Source: Homarus americanus (taxonomy: Eukaryota > Arthropoda > Malacostraca > Decapoda > Nephropidae). From it: a stretch of DNA of 64,000 nucleotides. A model generated the notes under the pieces. That model did no database searches and had not been told where the DNA came from. It saw only the letters and a program-made list of their open reading frames with translations. Location of the stretch: the NCBI RefSeq assembly GCF_018991925.1, contig NW_024754732.1, forward strand, positions 916,001-980,000, given 5' to 3'. The first letter of the stretch is position 1; every line of letters begins with the position of its first letter. Positions 44,395 to 57,071 of the stretch are shown one piece after another. The position numbers were made by a program, and so were the translations under genes.

Positions 44395-44848
44395 CCACCC
44401 AACAACGTCAGCTAGAGAAGGTACAGAAAAGGGCCTGCAGAATCATGCTCGGCGCAAAATACTCCGGCTACACCACCGCTCTCTCCACCCTGGAAATGCC
44501 ATCCCTCAGTGACCTCCACCACCAAGCACTGGAAAGGTTTGGCCGTGGACTACTGCACCACCCTCGCCATCGCCACCTCCTGCCACCTGCAGCCTCCCAC
44601 CCAACTCGCGCAGTCCGCCACTGCAACAAAATTCAGCCCATAAGAGCCCGCACCGATAGATATAGGAACAGCACCATCCCATCTATTGTTAAAATAATAA
44701 ACAACTCCTGATTTATGTACTGTACAGCCCTGTAAATGTATTCAATGCATATTATATCATTATGTCTAAATCAAATGTAAGTCTGTATATTTTCAGCCAC
44801 CGGCTGCAACTCTATTAATAAACCGTTTATTATTATTATTATTATTAT

Positions 44849-44853
<5 letters not shown>
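44395..44853 (+). mobile_element. LINE 3' end with (TTA)n tail
   Basis: The plus strand encodes QQRQLEKVQKRACRIMLGAK, YSGYTTALSTLEMPSLSDLH, an LLPPAASHPTRAVR block and YRNSTIPSIVKIINNS-stop at 44,711. This is the conserved C-terminus of an RTE/Jockey-like reverse transcriptase ORF. A UTR of about 110 bases then ends in AATAAACCG and a TTATTATTA tail, the expected retroposition tail. Confidence 0.85.

Positions 44854-44879
<26 letters not shown>
44854..44879. repeat. (AC)n microsatellite
   Basis: About 13 units, directly after the LINE tail. Confidence 0.95.
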
Positions 44880-44880
<1 letters not shown>

Positions 44881-45828
44881 AGCAATAAAAGATAGAGGGG
44901 TAAAGGGAGATCTTGGTGTATTGAAGGTGTCTCCCTGTACAGAGACTCAGCTAGTGTTATTTATGGTCCACGTCTTCAATGAATCAGACTGTTTCTCACC
45001 ACACCAAGCGGCTTCCTCGTGTTTATAACGTGGTCGTGTTATCTAGTTTCCTCTGTGTTTACTGTATAGATGAACTTCACCGTGTTGTAAGCTCACACCA
45101 TCGTATACTACGGTGCTGTGATCAAGAACAATACAGTCCACTATCGTGGCATCGTTGTCTTGAGAACAGATAAGAGAAGGTCTGTAGCCGATGATAAATA
45201 ATTATGAAACAGACACCGTAGCTCAACAAAGTGTATAATTATACCACATCAAAACTATTACGTTAATTATGTAAAGTTTTCAAGCTTGATGACTGTCTTC
45301 TCAGCTTTGTGGAGCTTCACCTACGTGTTATAATTAACTATACAAAGGTGGAAGGTGACATGAATAAACACTTTTGAAAACGCAGTGCTTCTGGCAAGTC
45401 CTTGATGGTATGTGTTTGTTCTCTTGTACAGATGTTGTCAGGTCGTATTACCTTTCTACGACCATGCGTAAATTAAGGTCTTTTATAATGACATATTTAA
45501 GAGGACACTTAATGTTTCTAGTTGTAGAGACTCCTCCATGACCTTCATCGCCAACAGTGTAGTACTGAAGAAACAATGTACAATTTAACGTCGAGACCTT
45601 CAGTAATGTAGTGATTGTAACGCGACGGTAGTGAGAGACCTAAATGCTCTTCCTTGATCAACAAAGAAGAATATCAAGCAGCCTGGTGAAGGGGAGTTGT
45701 TGAAGTGCAGTAATCACATTATAGCTTCAAGGACAGGTGATATGAGTGCCTTATCGTGGCTCTACAAGGTATGGACAGTATATTTGTTATTACAGTCAAT
45801 CCCATTTTGTAGGTTCTGTTGTATGTGG
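44880..45828. other. Unassigned stretch
   Basis: Non-coding. A weak start-plus-donor (MSALSWLYK, then GTATGG at about 45,769) is not enough to call an exon. Confidence 0.35.
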
Positions 45829-45879
<51 letters not shown>

Positions 45880-45902
45880 TATTATTATTATTTATTATTA
45901 GT
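45829..45902. repeat. (ATT)n microsatellite
   Basis: About 24 ATT units with two TTTA slips. Confidence 0.95.
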
Positions 45903-48900
45903 ATTTAGATTAACTTAGTTTACTTTGTTATATATGCTAGACGTAAGAGTTCTTGATGCAATACACACGTTAGTACATCATAATATCTCCTTGAACACAA
46001 CATACAGTGCTTGGAATTGAACTAACTGGAGAGCACATAGTCACTTGAATCTCACAAGTGGAGGCTGACATTATCTCTCTCCTTATGCTCGTGAATATTG
46101 TTGGATTCTATGTTTGTCAACTGCGTCAGCGTTTACATTTGGTATAGTCTATATTAAGGTTTTGGTTTACCTGCCAGATATACCTGTATCTTAACCCACC
46201 TTCCTCTAGCTGTAACAAAATCGCATTGTCTGGTTCTTGTCTTGTGCCAAACATACATACACTTATCGTCTGGGTCCTTATCATAATGTCTTAAACCAAC
46301 TTGAAGGCCTGTGTGTGTTTCTCAAGTAAGTACGATGTTCTATATTTAATGCAGGTTGTATGTGCTTGAGAAATCTTATTGTGGTTCTTCAGTCTATTTC
46401 TACACTACGTTAGGTACAGGTGATGGGTAAGCGTAGATAGAACAGTCAGAGGCTAGACGTGTAACTATACCAAGACACAGTTTATTTACCCAGTCATAAG
46501 GTGTCTCAGCCAGTGAAGGACAAGGAGAACATGTCTGGTGGTCGTCTACCTCACTTATCACTAATGTTTCAGCAGTACGACAGTGGGAATTACCCTCATG
46601 ACTCTAGCCGTATGTCCTTGCAAGACCTCACGCTAATGTTGTGGATGTGAGAACCGAACCTTCAAACTATATAGGAAAATAACCTTAGTGTCAAAACCTC
46701 AGATCCACGCACTCAAGTAAACCAGTGATAAAGGATCCATGGTTAGTACTCACCACAACTTGTATGGCATCATCTGTATAATAGCCATAAAATGGTGTCA
46801 ATGAAATATAATACTCAAGTTAATGGATGCAAGTGTCTGTCACGAGTCCCTGGGAGGATGAGTGACGTGGGAGGAGACACTAGTGATGGATTAGTTCCTC
46901 AGTCGGCAACACTTTCGTCTTGCTGGCTGAGGTTACCTGAGTTTGTTGTCACTATTAGAGGCGCCTGTCAGTGAATGTCTCTTTACCTGTATGGTGAATT
47001 AGTAAACAAGTTGCAAATGTATATTGATAAATGATTTACGTTAGAGAATATGTTTAAATAAATAGGAAGATTAGCGGAGTAACATACAGCTGACAGTGTT
47101 TATGAAAGAATTGGTACAGTGAAAACCTCGCTCCCTTCAATTTTAACTTAATTTTTATGAACTGGCTTGAGGTCTATGCACAGTACATTGTCAGGCTAAT
47201 GTATTTAAACAATGGTTGGTATTTCCGTAGAGTTATCTATGTGGACTGACTGACAGAGTTAATTCTAGTTTGAATGATTCACCTACTTACATGACGATAA
47301 GAAATCGATAAGGAATAAAATTTTTGATGCATTTGAAGATTCTCATCCTCCCTCGGCTTATTTCATCTGTAAACACACTAGTGAAGGGGACTATACATGG
47401 GAAACTTAAGTATAGAAAATTGAACAAAGGGAACAGACCAGTACGGCAGATCACTCCGGGTAGGTCAACTACAGCGGGGCGTTGGATGAAAGTACCATTC
47501 AGGGAGCTGGGACTCAAATTCATCTACTCGGAACGAAAAAGGATTGGCTAAGGTGCGTCATACCTCATTGGTTCGAGTCTCCCCACACAGCACCTCCTCG
47601 AACCACTGACATAAATAGCTTAACTACCTCTCCGTATCTCGTAAAAAAAAAAAAGAAGTAATCTTGATGTCCCTATGTTACAAGAGCCTCTGTGTACCTA
47701 AGTTAACATAATTTATCTCTTTTTAATATTCTAAGTCAATCGCTCTTCGCAAATTTCGGAAATACGATGAACTTTTAACGTCAATGTTCAGGAAAGACTC
47801 ACAGTGGTAACTATTAATGTTTATATCGGAGCATTAGATAACTGCAAGGATTTCCAGGTCGCATAACATCCAGTGAAGAGCTAATGAAGAACCCTCCCCA
47901 GAGTGTTTCAGAGCAATTATAAGCTGGTCGAGATCCAGAGTAAAACATTTGCTGCAGTTCATCAGATTGTTTCTCTCATCAGAAGTACACCAATCAGTTT
48001 ATATTTGAGTCCTGTTCATCAACACAAACTCTAACAACTCAATACTGTCTTCTCTTTCACACTTCCGTATATACCGGTACTTATTGATCTTTGTTTATCA
48101 ATTCTAATATTCATATAAACCAACTCTAGGTGTACATGTCTGTCAGTCTCCTCTCAGCACCTCATACACACCCACAATCTCTGCCACTTACGTCATACAT
48201 CACTCGCATTGAAATCATTCCTATCTCCACGAAACCTTCCTCTTCCCGCCTTCCTTTTATCTTCTCTTCAGCCTTTAATGTTTAAACACTTCAACAAATT
48301 CATCTGTCAAGCCTCAATTCATTCTGGGAGACACCACCGTCTGTAACATCTTGCTACTACACATGTCATCAATTTACACAACATCACACTCTGTTTCACT
48401 ATTACGCCCCGCACAGACGCTCATGCCATTCTGCCCCTTCCTTTAGCCTTGTTGGTAATTTTCTTTTCTCTATCCTGATGGTCTCAACAAGTATTCAAAC
48501 ACCCACAGTTTTAATTGCTTTCTTATTTTTGCTAAACGAAATATAATAAGGTGTGTCTCCCCCTAATGGAGACAGTGTACCCCAACACCCAAGCAGCTGA
48601 CTGTTCACTTGTTTATATGACGCCAAGGTCCTTATCTGATGAAGGGTTGGACGTAAAATACTCGAACATAAGGTGGAGCTTCAGTTATCACAGACTCATA
48701 GTGAAAAGTCCTTACTACAAGTTGGATTCATTATATACATTTTTAATAGTTTAAATGAATCTAAGTCTTTCAGTACTTGGCCATTAAAAGACACAACTGT
48801 CGACTCATATATCACCAAAGTCATTCAGTATGGCGGTCGCTGAAGACATAATTCGTGTGAGACTACTAACTGTGTCGTGAGGTGGTGCTCATCACCAATC

Positions 48901-48951
48901 CATTTAACTCTATTAGTGTCTCGGTCATGTGTCTTGTTGTTATTGTTTTAG
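45903..48951. other. 3-kb stretch without confident features
   Basis: Mixed sequence. A GGTTCGAGTCT box at 47,570 resembles an internal tRNA promoter B box, but its spacing to TGGCTAAGGTG (47,545) is too short for a tRNA. The segment at 48,000-48,480 is pyrimidine-rich on the plus strand. A 75-codon plus frame at 47,324-47,551 is unrecognised. Confidence 0.35.
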
Positions 48952-49049
48952 ATGGTTCAGCTGCCACGGTTACTCACACTATTTACAGTGAAGGCATCTG
49001 TGAGTGCTGTCGTGAAATGAGTTACGTGTATGTCCAGATGATCGCAGTG
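48952..49049 (+). other. Candidate 98-bp exon
   Basis: A strong acceptor (TTGTTGTTATTGTTTTAG) is followed by an open frame GSAATVTHTIYSEGICECCR, EMSYVYVQMIAV, to donor CAGTG|GTAAAC. It enters after one base of a codon and leaves in phase 0. I do not recognise the peptide. Confidence 0.25.
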
Positions 49050-49655
49050 GTAAACCTCAAGCTGTGTTAAGTACTATACATTATACATGGTACCGGTGCC
49101 TCCAGAATTGTCTATAAACATGTACAGTATTAATTAAAAATAAAAATGTGTGTAGGAAAATATACAACATTCTTTCATTACAATATATATAAAAAAAACG
49201 TAACTTTGAACGATAAAATGCAGAGTTATGACGCGATTATTTTCTAATGCCAGTAATGAATTAATTGATATCATAATCTCATTAACTGTGCGATGTTCAG
49301 ATAATAAAACTAATATTTAAGGTGACCTTCTCTGGATTACGGAAGTGTATTACAACAGTGCCCCGAGTGTACGAGCACCTGGGTTTAATATTTGTATATA
49401 AATGAAGTATCTACACTACATCAACTACACTAAGTATGAATTTTTGTTTTTGCTGTTATAAATTAGCATAATTTATCCACCTGATCGCCTCTATAGACAA
49501 GCTTGAAATTCCGAAAACAAGAAATATATAGAATCTATGGTTGTGTCATTCATTAAAAACCTGTATGGCAATGAGGAAACAACGGTATTTTGTACGTATT
49601 TCTTTTGGAAACTTCTGACTGGCCAAAGACGATCAAGTAGGAAATAGTTTCCCAC
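49050..49655. other. Unassigned AT-rich stretch
   Basis: Nothing supported. Confidence 0.4.
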
Positions 49656-49714
49656 CTAGCCTAACCTAACCTAACCTAACCTAGCCTAACCTAACCTAAT
49701 CTAACCTAACTTAT
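49656..49714. repeat. Interstitial CCTAA telomere-type repeat
   Basis: About eleven CCTAA units with two CCTAG and two variant units. This is the purest telomere-like run in the window. Confidence 0.9.
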
Positions 49715-50829
49715 TTCAGGTACATTTTGATCTATCTTGTGATGATAAACGACGTCTTAAATGAAACACAGCATAATTAACCGTGCACTAATTAAATCCC
49801 ATTAAGTTGTAGCTATGCATTATATCTCGTTGAGTTTCTATTTAAATTTACTTCGCCATTAGTATTAGTGTATATGGCATCAGAGTGGACACAGCACAAT
49901 TGGCTCTACTGTGAAGAAGGTTAATTGTATAGTAGGCCTCACGGGTCCCAGTCTCACTTTACATTTTATTTTATTATTTTATTAATGATCGATATGTTCA
50001 CTGACTCATTCCGGTGATGGTGGGTTTATATAACTAATGTCCTTAGTTACCCCTTAAAATCTTCACCTTTCGGATGTCAATTATATTTTCAGGTGTTGAA
50101 GCTTGGCGGGTGTTATGACGGGAAGCTCACTAAGGCGACCATCCTATTCTCACCACGTCGACCAGCCTAACTTTCCAATGACTTAAGACTGGTGATAAGA
50201 AACACTCCTCTAGATCACTCAAGCCTCTTTAAAAAATATATTGTTTAAGTGTTAAATCTGGAGGATATATCAGCACTTAGATTTGTGTGTGAGAGAAAGG
50301 AGTAAAGTGATGGGGTAGAGAGGAGAGGTGAGGGCAGACTAGCTCTCCGTCACCTGTACAAAATTGGATATGACAAGGCTCGGAAACCCCACTACAGATG
50401 GTACAGCACAGTGGGGGAGGGGGTGGGTGGTTGACTGTGTTATGGGAGGTGCATCACACAGGCTTCCCCATAGTGTGTTTGTGTCATAATAATCGCCAGA
50501 CACTACAATGTGGCCGCGGCTGCTTTAGAGTAGAATAGGTTATAAGAGAGTGGGGAAAAGGGAGAGTCTAGCAGGGCTCATCATCTTGTTGTTTTGCTAC
50601 TGTTCACTCCACCGGCTTCTCTTGGTGTCAGTTACCACGTTTTTTAATGTTTTTTTTTATAATTCCAATAAGGTGGTGTTAGATATGGTGATAATGCATT
50701 TGTTTCCGTTTATATTTGTATTGAAAAAGCAAGACAATAAATATAACCATCGGCTCCACACGACACTAAAATATCGTAGTTAGAACTACAAGTCGTGACA
50801 ATTTGTAAGACATCCGTGTAGGTTGGTGT
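49715..50829. other. Unassigned stretch
   Basis: Non-coding. A 77-codon plus frame at 50,550-50,783 has no domain. Confidence 0.35.
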
Positions 50830-51075
50830 CCCTTTGACAACTGACAGCCGTGACTGTATGTCCTACTACCTTCAGTTTTACCCATTAACATCTGTTATTA
50901 TCCTCTCATCCCTAATTACATGGCCAAAGTATCTCATTTTCCTTAAATCTATAAAATTCCAGTATTCCTCTCGTTGCATTAGTCAGTTTTAATACTTTAG
51001 TATCCCATTTCGTATCAGCTGAAACTGCACTTGTTTCAGACCCAAACACCAGTACACAGCATCTGGGTAGAAATA
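50830..51075 (-). mobile_element. RTE-like LINE C-terminal relic
   Basis: The minus strand encodes VLVFGSETSAVSADTKWD then RFKENEI, and after a frameshift RKMRYFGHVIRDERIITDV and GSRTYSHG. The SET-A block and RYFGHV-R block are the usual tail signatures of RTE-like reverse transcriptases. Several lesions. Confidence 0.6.
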
Positions 51076-52945
51076 TTTTTATCATGATTTGTTAAAAATT
51101 GATCTTTAAGTACATTAAATCTATATTATTTGGGCATTAAAGGTAAACAATTTAATACAATAGGAAGTCATGGTATATATTTGCATTGAAGTCAGCGGAT
51201 GTAACTTTATAAAAAAATCAAAATAATTCTAAAAAGTCTGAAGATGAAGGAACGTTACTGGAAGAGTTGGAAAAAATTAACGAGTTTTAAAGAAGACAGC
51301 AGCAAGTTGGGGAGCTCGGGAGACTATAACATCCTGAAGCATTGTTGAGGTCGACGCTTGACACAGGAGATAACTTCTGACTGGTGTATACAGGTGGGTG
51401 TGTGGGGATCACTGAATTTGGTGTCAGTATTCAGGGGACGTTGTTACCACGATCAGGGACTGCATTTTTAGGATACGTAGACTCTAGATAACTGGCTGTA
51501 GTCGTGGTTATCAGATAAGAACAGATGTAGGGAGGCGGCGTCGTTGTATAGTAGATGAAACTGTAGTGTAAGAACTTGTCTAAGAACCAGAGATTCCATT
51601 AGTGAAGGAAGGATATTTTTTCTACTCCGTTAATAGTATGTTAAGTATAGTTTGTGCTCTATGTTCCTTGTTGATGTCTCTAGTGTCGAGTTGAGTACTT
51701 TTTGAAGATAGTTTGAGCCTGGGTTAGGGGATCTGTTTCTTTGTGGACAGAGAGAAAGGAGGATAACGTGTTCCATAGCAGAGTGAATGGTTTGTGAAAT
51801 GTTAACAGCAGAAGCGACTGGGTACATGTGAAGGTCCAAGTGGAGTGGTTTCAGTGTTTCCTCTACACAATGAAGCTTCCTGATCTGGGACCACTTGGGG
51901 TATTTTTGTTGTATTAATGGAGAAGTAATTATCTATCAAACAGTAATCATTGTTGCTTGCTTTCACATGACAAATGAGTGAAACATTAACATTTTTGAAT
52001 TAGTAAACAGCAGATGGATAAATAAAATGGGTCTATTGATTTACTTAGATCTAAAGAGGTTTAAGTCTCTGGCTGTGGCGGTCTCTAGGTGCCCTGTAGT
52101 GACTGATAAGAGAGAGGGGGTTGGATACTCGTGATCATAGCCAGATATCTTCCCCCCTTGTGTGTCAGTAAATAAACCTATCACTGCCAGAAACCGGATG
52201 TTCATAAGGTAGAGTTTCATCGCAACGCCGGGATGTGTGTTTACTGCAGGATATTAACTCAGTGCGGGTGTTACCGTCGTCTACTGCTACAATAACACAG
52301 CCAACAGTAGCGTCACCTACCACGACACATTGAAGAGTAACACAACTGTGGTGGCGTAACGAGTCACCTGTAACAGGATTAGTTTTGATCACCAACCAGA
52401 TTCCGTGAACCCATACAAGAGAACTTTCCATGGAGTGAGAAGAGACCTCCAATATCCGGGTGTCCACATGGTCGGCTCGACACTTACTCATGCTGGCCCG
52501 CCGAGATAGTGAAGTGATATACTGTACCCGGCAAGATATATGACTTCCCCCCGCTGCTGGAGCACTACAGTTGGTAACACTGAAGCAAATTACTGTTGAA
52601 GTTATTTTTATTTTTCAAAGGCAACTTAGGCAATCCAACTTCTTGATAGAGTTTGGTTAAATTATAAACTGGTACACTGGAAGCAGGATAAGTTGGTTAA
52701 ATTTAGTGAGCAAGATTTTTAAGAGCTGTGAGGGCACGACCCTGTACGGCCACCAGAGACAGTAGACTTCCCTGACTGTGGTAGAGCACAGTCAGTTACT
52801 CGGAGGTTGTAATACAGCAGCGACGGTGACCAACACCCTGAATCCTCAAGAGGTTTACTTAAGACTTAATACAAACTTTCTCTCATTGGTGTAAAAATAA
52901 GGCACCCAGCCGATATTGCCACTGGACCGGGAAACTTTACTCTCG
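51076..52945. other. Stretch without confident features
   Basis: A 108-codon minus frame (52,165-52,491; MSKCRADHVDTRILEVSSHS...) is unusually long for non-repeat sequence here, but I recognise no family and see no clear flanking splice sites. Confidence 0.3.
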
Positions 52946-52979
52946 TGACGTCATTTCGCTTTTCGCTCGCGTATTTAAG
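52946..52979 (+). promoter_or_regulatory. Promoter-like cluster (CRE palindrome plus TATTTAAG)
   Basis: A perfect TGACGTCA (52,946-52,953) lies 18 bp upstream of TATTTAAG (52,972-52,979), within a locally CG-containing patch. An ATTGG/CCAAT word follows at about 52,986. No exon was identified downstream, so this is suggestive only. Confidence 0.2.
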
Positions 52980-53159
52980 TTATGAACCAATGAAGGCCCG
53001 GCAGAGATTCTCCAAACTATATTCAAGTTTTTATCCAGTAGTGTTTGTCACCTTGATCTTTGTCCTATCAATGTTTAATTTCTCATAAGCAAGTTTTTTG
53101 ACATCCTTGCCACTTTTGTTAAAAATCGTCAAATTTGGCGTAATTTTATAGTGAAGCGT

Positions 53160-53475
53160 GACTTTTAGTTTTTCTTCTTTATCACTGGTCAGTCTGTTAA
53201 CCGCTTGGGCGGTCGGTCACGTCTCTGTTACACACTGTTGGCAAGTACTGGGCATGTACTGGCTCCTGAATGCTATCAGTATCTGCTCCAGTGTTGGTCA
53301 AGTCTGGTCTTGAAAGAGCTCACACTCGGTGCCGTCACAACACTTTCTGGCAGATTGTTCCAAAAGTTCACAATTCTCACCCCGAAAAAGTTTGCCGTCA
53401 CAGTTTTCTGAACTTTCGGCTTCTTTGACCTGAGTAATGTCCTCTGATGTGGTTATAAACTTCTATTTAATCACC
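53160..53475 (-). mobile_element. LINE C-terminus plus 3' UTR (VNTR family)
   Basis: The minus strand reads NHIRGHYS, then after a frameshift VTANFFGVRIVNFWNNLPES, VVTAPSVSSFKTRLDQHW and a stop near 53,285. It continues into a 3' UTR with one GAGCCAGTACATGCCCAGTA / CTTGCCAACAGTGTGTAACA monomer, GACCGACCGCCCAAGCGGTT, and an A-rich end. It is colinear with the end of the LINE at 19.4-19.67 kb. This ties the dispersed repeat to that LINE. Confidence 0.85.
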
Positions 53476-54539
53476 CCAGTTATAGAGAGTTCCACCTCAT
53501 GATTTTTAATTGTTGATGGACTAGAGTACTTACTAACTTATATTGACCTTAGTTGGCCTTAGTTGGACATTAAACAATATATAATTCACACAAGTTTATA
53601 GATCCAGTTATTCATGCAGCTACTGGACGTTTAACCAAGGTCGTGTTAAGAAAATCCTTCCTAGATCTTGGTGATACAATGTTCATTTTTCTCCCGGCTA
53701 TTGGCTAACTTTTCCTACAACACAGTCCCGAGTGAGGTGAGAAATAAGTGCTGCAGCAAGTTTAAATGTTCACTGGGTGGGCGGGTGGGTGGGTATTGGT
53801 GGGTGGGGTGGGTGGGTTGGTAAGTGGTTGGGTGGGGGAAGCACCTCGCGTGTGCTCAGTCTATTCATGCTGAAATCAGACTTACTCTTAGTTCACTAAT
53901 TGGATTTCCTAATTCTTTCGAGGGCATGAAGCTCCCAGAATACTTGCCACTGTGAAAATGTCGGCTAATTATAACTTTTATTTATATATTCTTACTCCAT
54001 AATCCCCTACGGATATAAAACTTAAAGACAGTATGATAGTCTTAGGATGATAACAGTTAGTTGGTTCAAGAATGTCACCCCAGATTACCCCGGAACACCC
54101 CCCCCCCACACACACACAGAAACGTAACACATTCCCAGTAGTTTATGAGCGATCTTTACGTATAGGTATTATTACTAACAACCAGATTCCAGCCATTATG
54201 CATATTGTATCTGTACTAGCTAGCTATACCTGTTTAATTCTAACCCACCTAAGTTGCCCTCAGTCCTGTAATTAGTGGGATATCAAGATAGGGCTCAATT
54301 ATTCTGTTATCATGCACGAGTGATGGCGAATGAATACATGAATAGACTAAGGTAAAGAATAAATAAGGAGTTGGAGAAATAGAATGAGAGGTGATTGACG
54401 TGTACACAACCTCAGTACGTTGAAGAGTGAATGCGATTACAAGAACAAAAATGAAAAAAAACAACTTTGGAAATGAATAAAAGGAAATTCTTGAAGAAAT
54501 ATATGAGAATCAAGCGTAGGGTAGGTGTTGGAGATCCGT
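53476..54539. other. Stretch with a G-rich patch
   Basis: At about 53,776-53,838 the plus strand carries GGGTGGGTGGGTATTGGTGG-type sequence with many G3 runs, a possible quadruplex. A C8 run with AC repeats lies at about 54,100. Otherwise nothing supported. Confidence 0.5.
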
Positions 54540-55372
54540 GGTAGGTAGGGATGATGTAGCTACACACATCTACATAACACACACACTCTCCACACACCTA
54601 CATAACACACACACTCTCCACACACCTACATAACACCCACACTCTCCACACACCTACATAACACACACACTCTCCACACACCTACATAACACACACTCTC
54701 CACACAACACACACACTCTCCACACACCTACACACACACTCTCCACACACCTACATACACACACACTCTCCACACACCTACATAACACACACTCTCCACA
54801 CACCTACATAACACACACACTCTCCACACACCTACATCACACACACACCTACATACACACACTCTACATCACACTCTCCACACATACATAACACACACTC
54901 TCCACACACACATAACACACACTCTCCACACACCTACATAACACACAACACACACACACACTCACACACACACCTACCACACACACTCTACATCTCCACA
55001 CACCTACATAACACACACTCCACACACACATAACACACACTCTCCACAACATACACACACTCTCCACACACACACATACACACACCTCCACACACACATC
55101 TCCACACACCTACATAACACACACACTCTCCACACACCCACATAACACACACCTCCACACACACATGCATAACACACACACTCTCCACACACCTACATAA
55201 CACACACACTCACACTCATAACACACACTCTCCACACACACACACATAACACACACACCTACATAACACACACTCTCCACACACCTACATAACACACACA
55301 CTCTCCACACACCTACATAACACACACACTCTCCACACACCTACATAACACACACACTCTCCACACACGTAC
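54540..55372. repeat. 28-bp AC-rich satellite
   Basis: Roughly 28 copies of a unit close to ACACACACTCTCCACACACC plus TACATAAC, with length variants. The minus-strand Cys/Val-rich frames are artefacts. Confidence 0.95.
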
Positions 55373-55574
55373 ATCAGTATCACACCTCGTTACAGAAACC
55401 TGCCTGGGATTTTCACCCTCACAAAACCCTGTACTATGGCACCCAGCAGTGGTATGATCTGGACGTCAACATGTGTTACTGCGCCTCAACAAAGAAGATA
55501 TTTAACCGCGTACTGAGCAAACATTGAGAGTTCTATTGGACACATAGATGACCTTCTGTCACTCTCTCTGGCAG

Positions 55575-55640
55575 GAGGCAGCAGTAGTGTCCTCTGTCTC
55601 TAGACCCGCCTATACTGTTGGTCTATTATTTCCTTCAAGG
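55575..55640 (+). other. Candidate 66-bp exon
   Basis: A strong acceptor (CACTCTCTCTGGCAG) is followed by an open 22-codon frame, EAAVVSSVSRPAYTVGLLFP then SR, and a donor AAGG|GTGAGA. The other two frames close quickly. Unrecognised. Confidence 0.25.
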
Positions 55641-56049
55641 GTGAGATATAAATAGCGACGTAAACACTTCTTTCACACTCGTATAATAGAGTGAAAATAA
55701 ACCCGCACTAATTACAGAATTTAGTGCGTGACAGGCTGCCAGGGTATCAACGGTGAGGAGGAGGTTTATCGGTTGACACGTGTATAACTATAATTCTTTC
55801 CATTGCCGTAAGGAAAATACTATTGCCACAGAGTCCGCTGTCTGAACCTAAATTGCCACTTGGCCAGAGTAGTGTGTGAGAGATGATAATTATACACGCC
55901 TAAATATACATCGTCTGGGCGCCTTGTTTGTCTGGTCTCCCTGCTCCTGTGGCCCTGTTGACCACCTGTTGGCTACCTGCCCCACCAGGTGTACCCAGCT
56001 CACCTGCCCTTCTAGTTGTACTCCTGCTCACCTGCCCCTTCATACGAAA
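55641..56049. other. Unassigned stretch
   Basis: Non-coding; nothing supported. Confidence 0.4.
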
Positions 56050-56510
56050 TAGTGGTGGTAGTGGACAAGTGAGGTACTGATGGTGGTGGACAGGTGAGGT
56101 ATTGGTGGTGGTAGTGGACAGGTGAGGTAGTTGTGGTGGTGCACAGGTGAGGTATTGGTGGTGGTGGACAGGTGAGGTGTTGGCGGTGGTGCACAGGTGA
56201 GGTATTGGTGGTGGTGGACAGGTGAGGTACTGGTGGTAGTGGTGGTGGGCAGGTGAGGTACTGATGGTAGTGGTGGTGGACAGGTGAGGTACTGATGGTA
56301 GATGGTGGTGATGGTAGTGGTGGTGGACAGGTGAGGTACTGATGGTAGTGGTGGTGGACAGGTGAGGTACTGATGGTAGTGGTGGTGGACAGGAGAGGAA
56401 CTGATGGTAGTGGTGGACAGGTGAGGTACTGATGGTGGTGGACAGGTGAGGTACTGATGGTAGTGGTGGTGGACAGGAGAGGAACTGATGGTAGTGGTGG
56501 ACAGGTCAAG
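56050..56510. repeat. GGTGGTGGACAGGTGAGGTA minisatellite
   Basis: About sixteen copies of a unit of roughly 25-33 bp: GGTGGACAGGTGAGGTACTGATGG with variable GGTAGT/GGTGGT spacers. The 185-codon minus frame is an artefact. Confidence 0.9.
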
Positions 56511-56994
56511 AACAAAGAGATATAACTGTGCACCATTAATTCAGTGTTACAATGAAGCACCTTCACCAATCATCACACCTTTATAATGTTGTAGATGGTG
56601 TCCTGTCGTCCGGTGCTATTAAAATAATTCTTACTTAGGAAAATACTGAATGTCTTATATCATTAAGGTATATCAACAGAATCTTTGGCATCCCAGAGTT
56701 GGATTATAGTCTCTGGGCATCTACCAAGGCAGCACTGGCCGGGTATCTGTGGTACTGGCCCTCTTAACTCGTCCTCCAAGCCACCATTGCCCTCGGGCCA
56801 TCGTGTCCATGCTTGGCTCTTGCAGTAAAATAACTTCGATATTTATATAATAACTTCCACCTTTTGGTTAATCCTTAAGGTGTCATTCCTAACTTGTAGA
56901 CACCTTATAGCATTAATGTCAAAATACGTAAACTATATATGTCATAACTCATTCTTTCTGGTGTATATACAGAGTTTAGTTCTCTCTCAATCAG
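56511..56994. other. Unassigned stretch
   Basis: Non-coding. A pyrimidine-rich acceptor tract forms its right end. Confidence 0.35.
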
Positions 56995-57071
56995 CCACAC
57001 AGCCCTCCGCCCCCAACACCACCGCCAGTACCTATCCTTACGTAGGTCAACCTAATATGACTTCACCTTAA
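56995..57071 (+). other. Candidate terminal exon
   Basis: After the acceptor TAGTTCTCTCTCAATCAG one frame reads ATQPSAPNTTASTYPYVGQP then NMTSP and a TAA stop. The mix of Pro/Ser/Thr with YPYVGQP looks like the end of a real protein, but I cannot name it. In phase 0 the alternative would be a short Pro-rich end (PHSPPPPTPPPVPILT). Confidence 0.3.

Noticed and set aside
47545..47580. Possible tRNA gene (TGGCTAAGGTG and GGTTCGAGTCT boxes)
   Set aside because: The boxes are about 25 bp apart, too close for a tRNA, and no acceptor or anticodon stem can be drawn.
52165..52491. 108-codon minus frame
   Set aside because: It is long for this sequence, but it has no recognisable domain, no splice sites I trust and no start context. 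I could not support a gene call.
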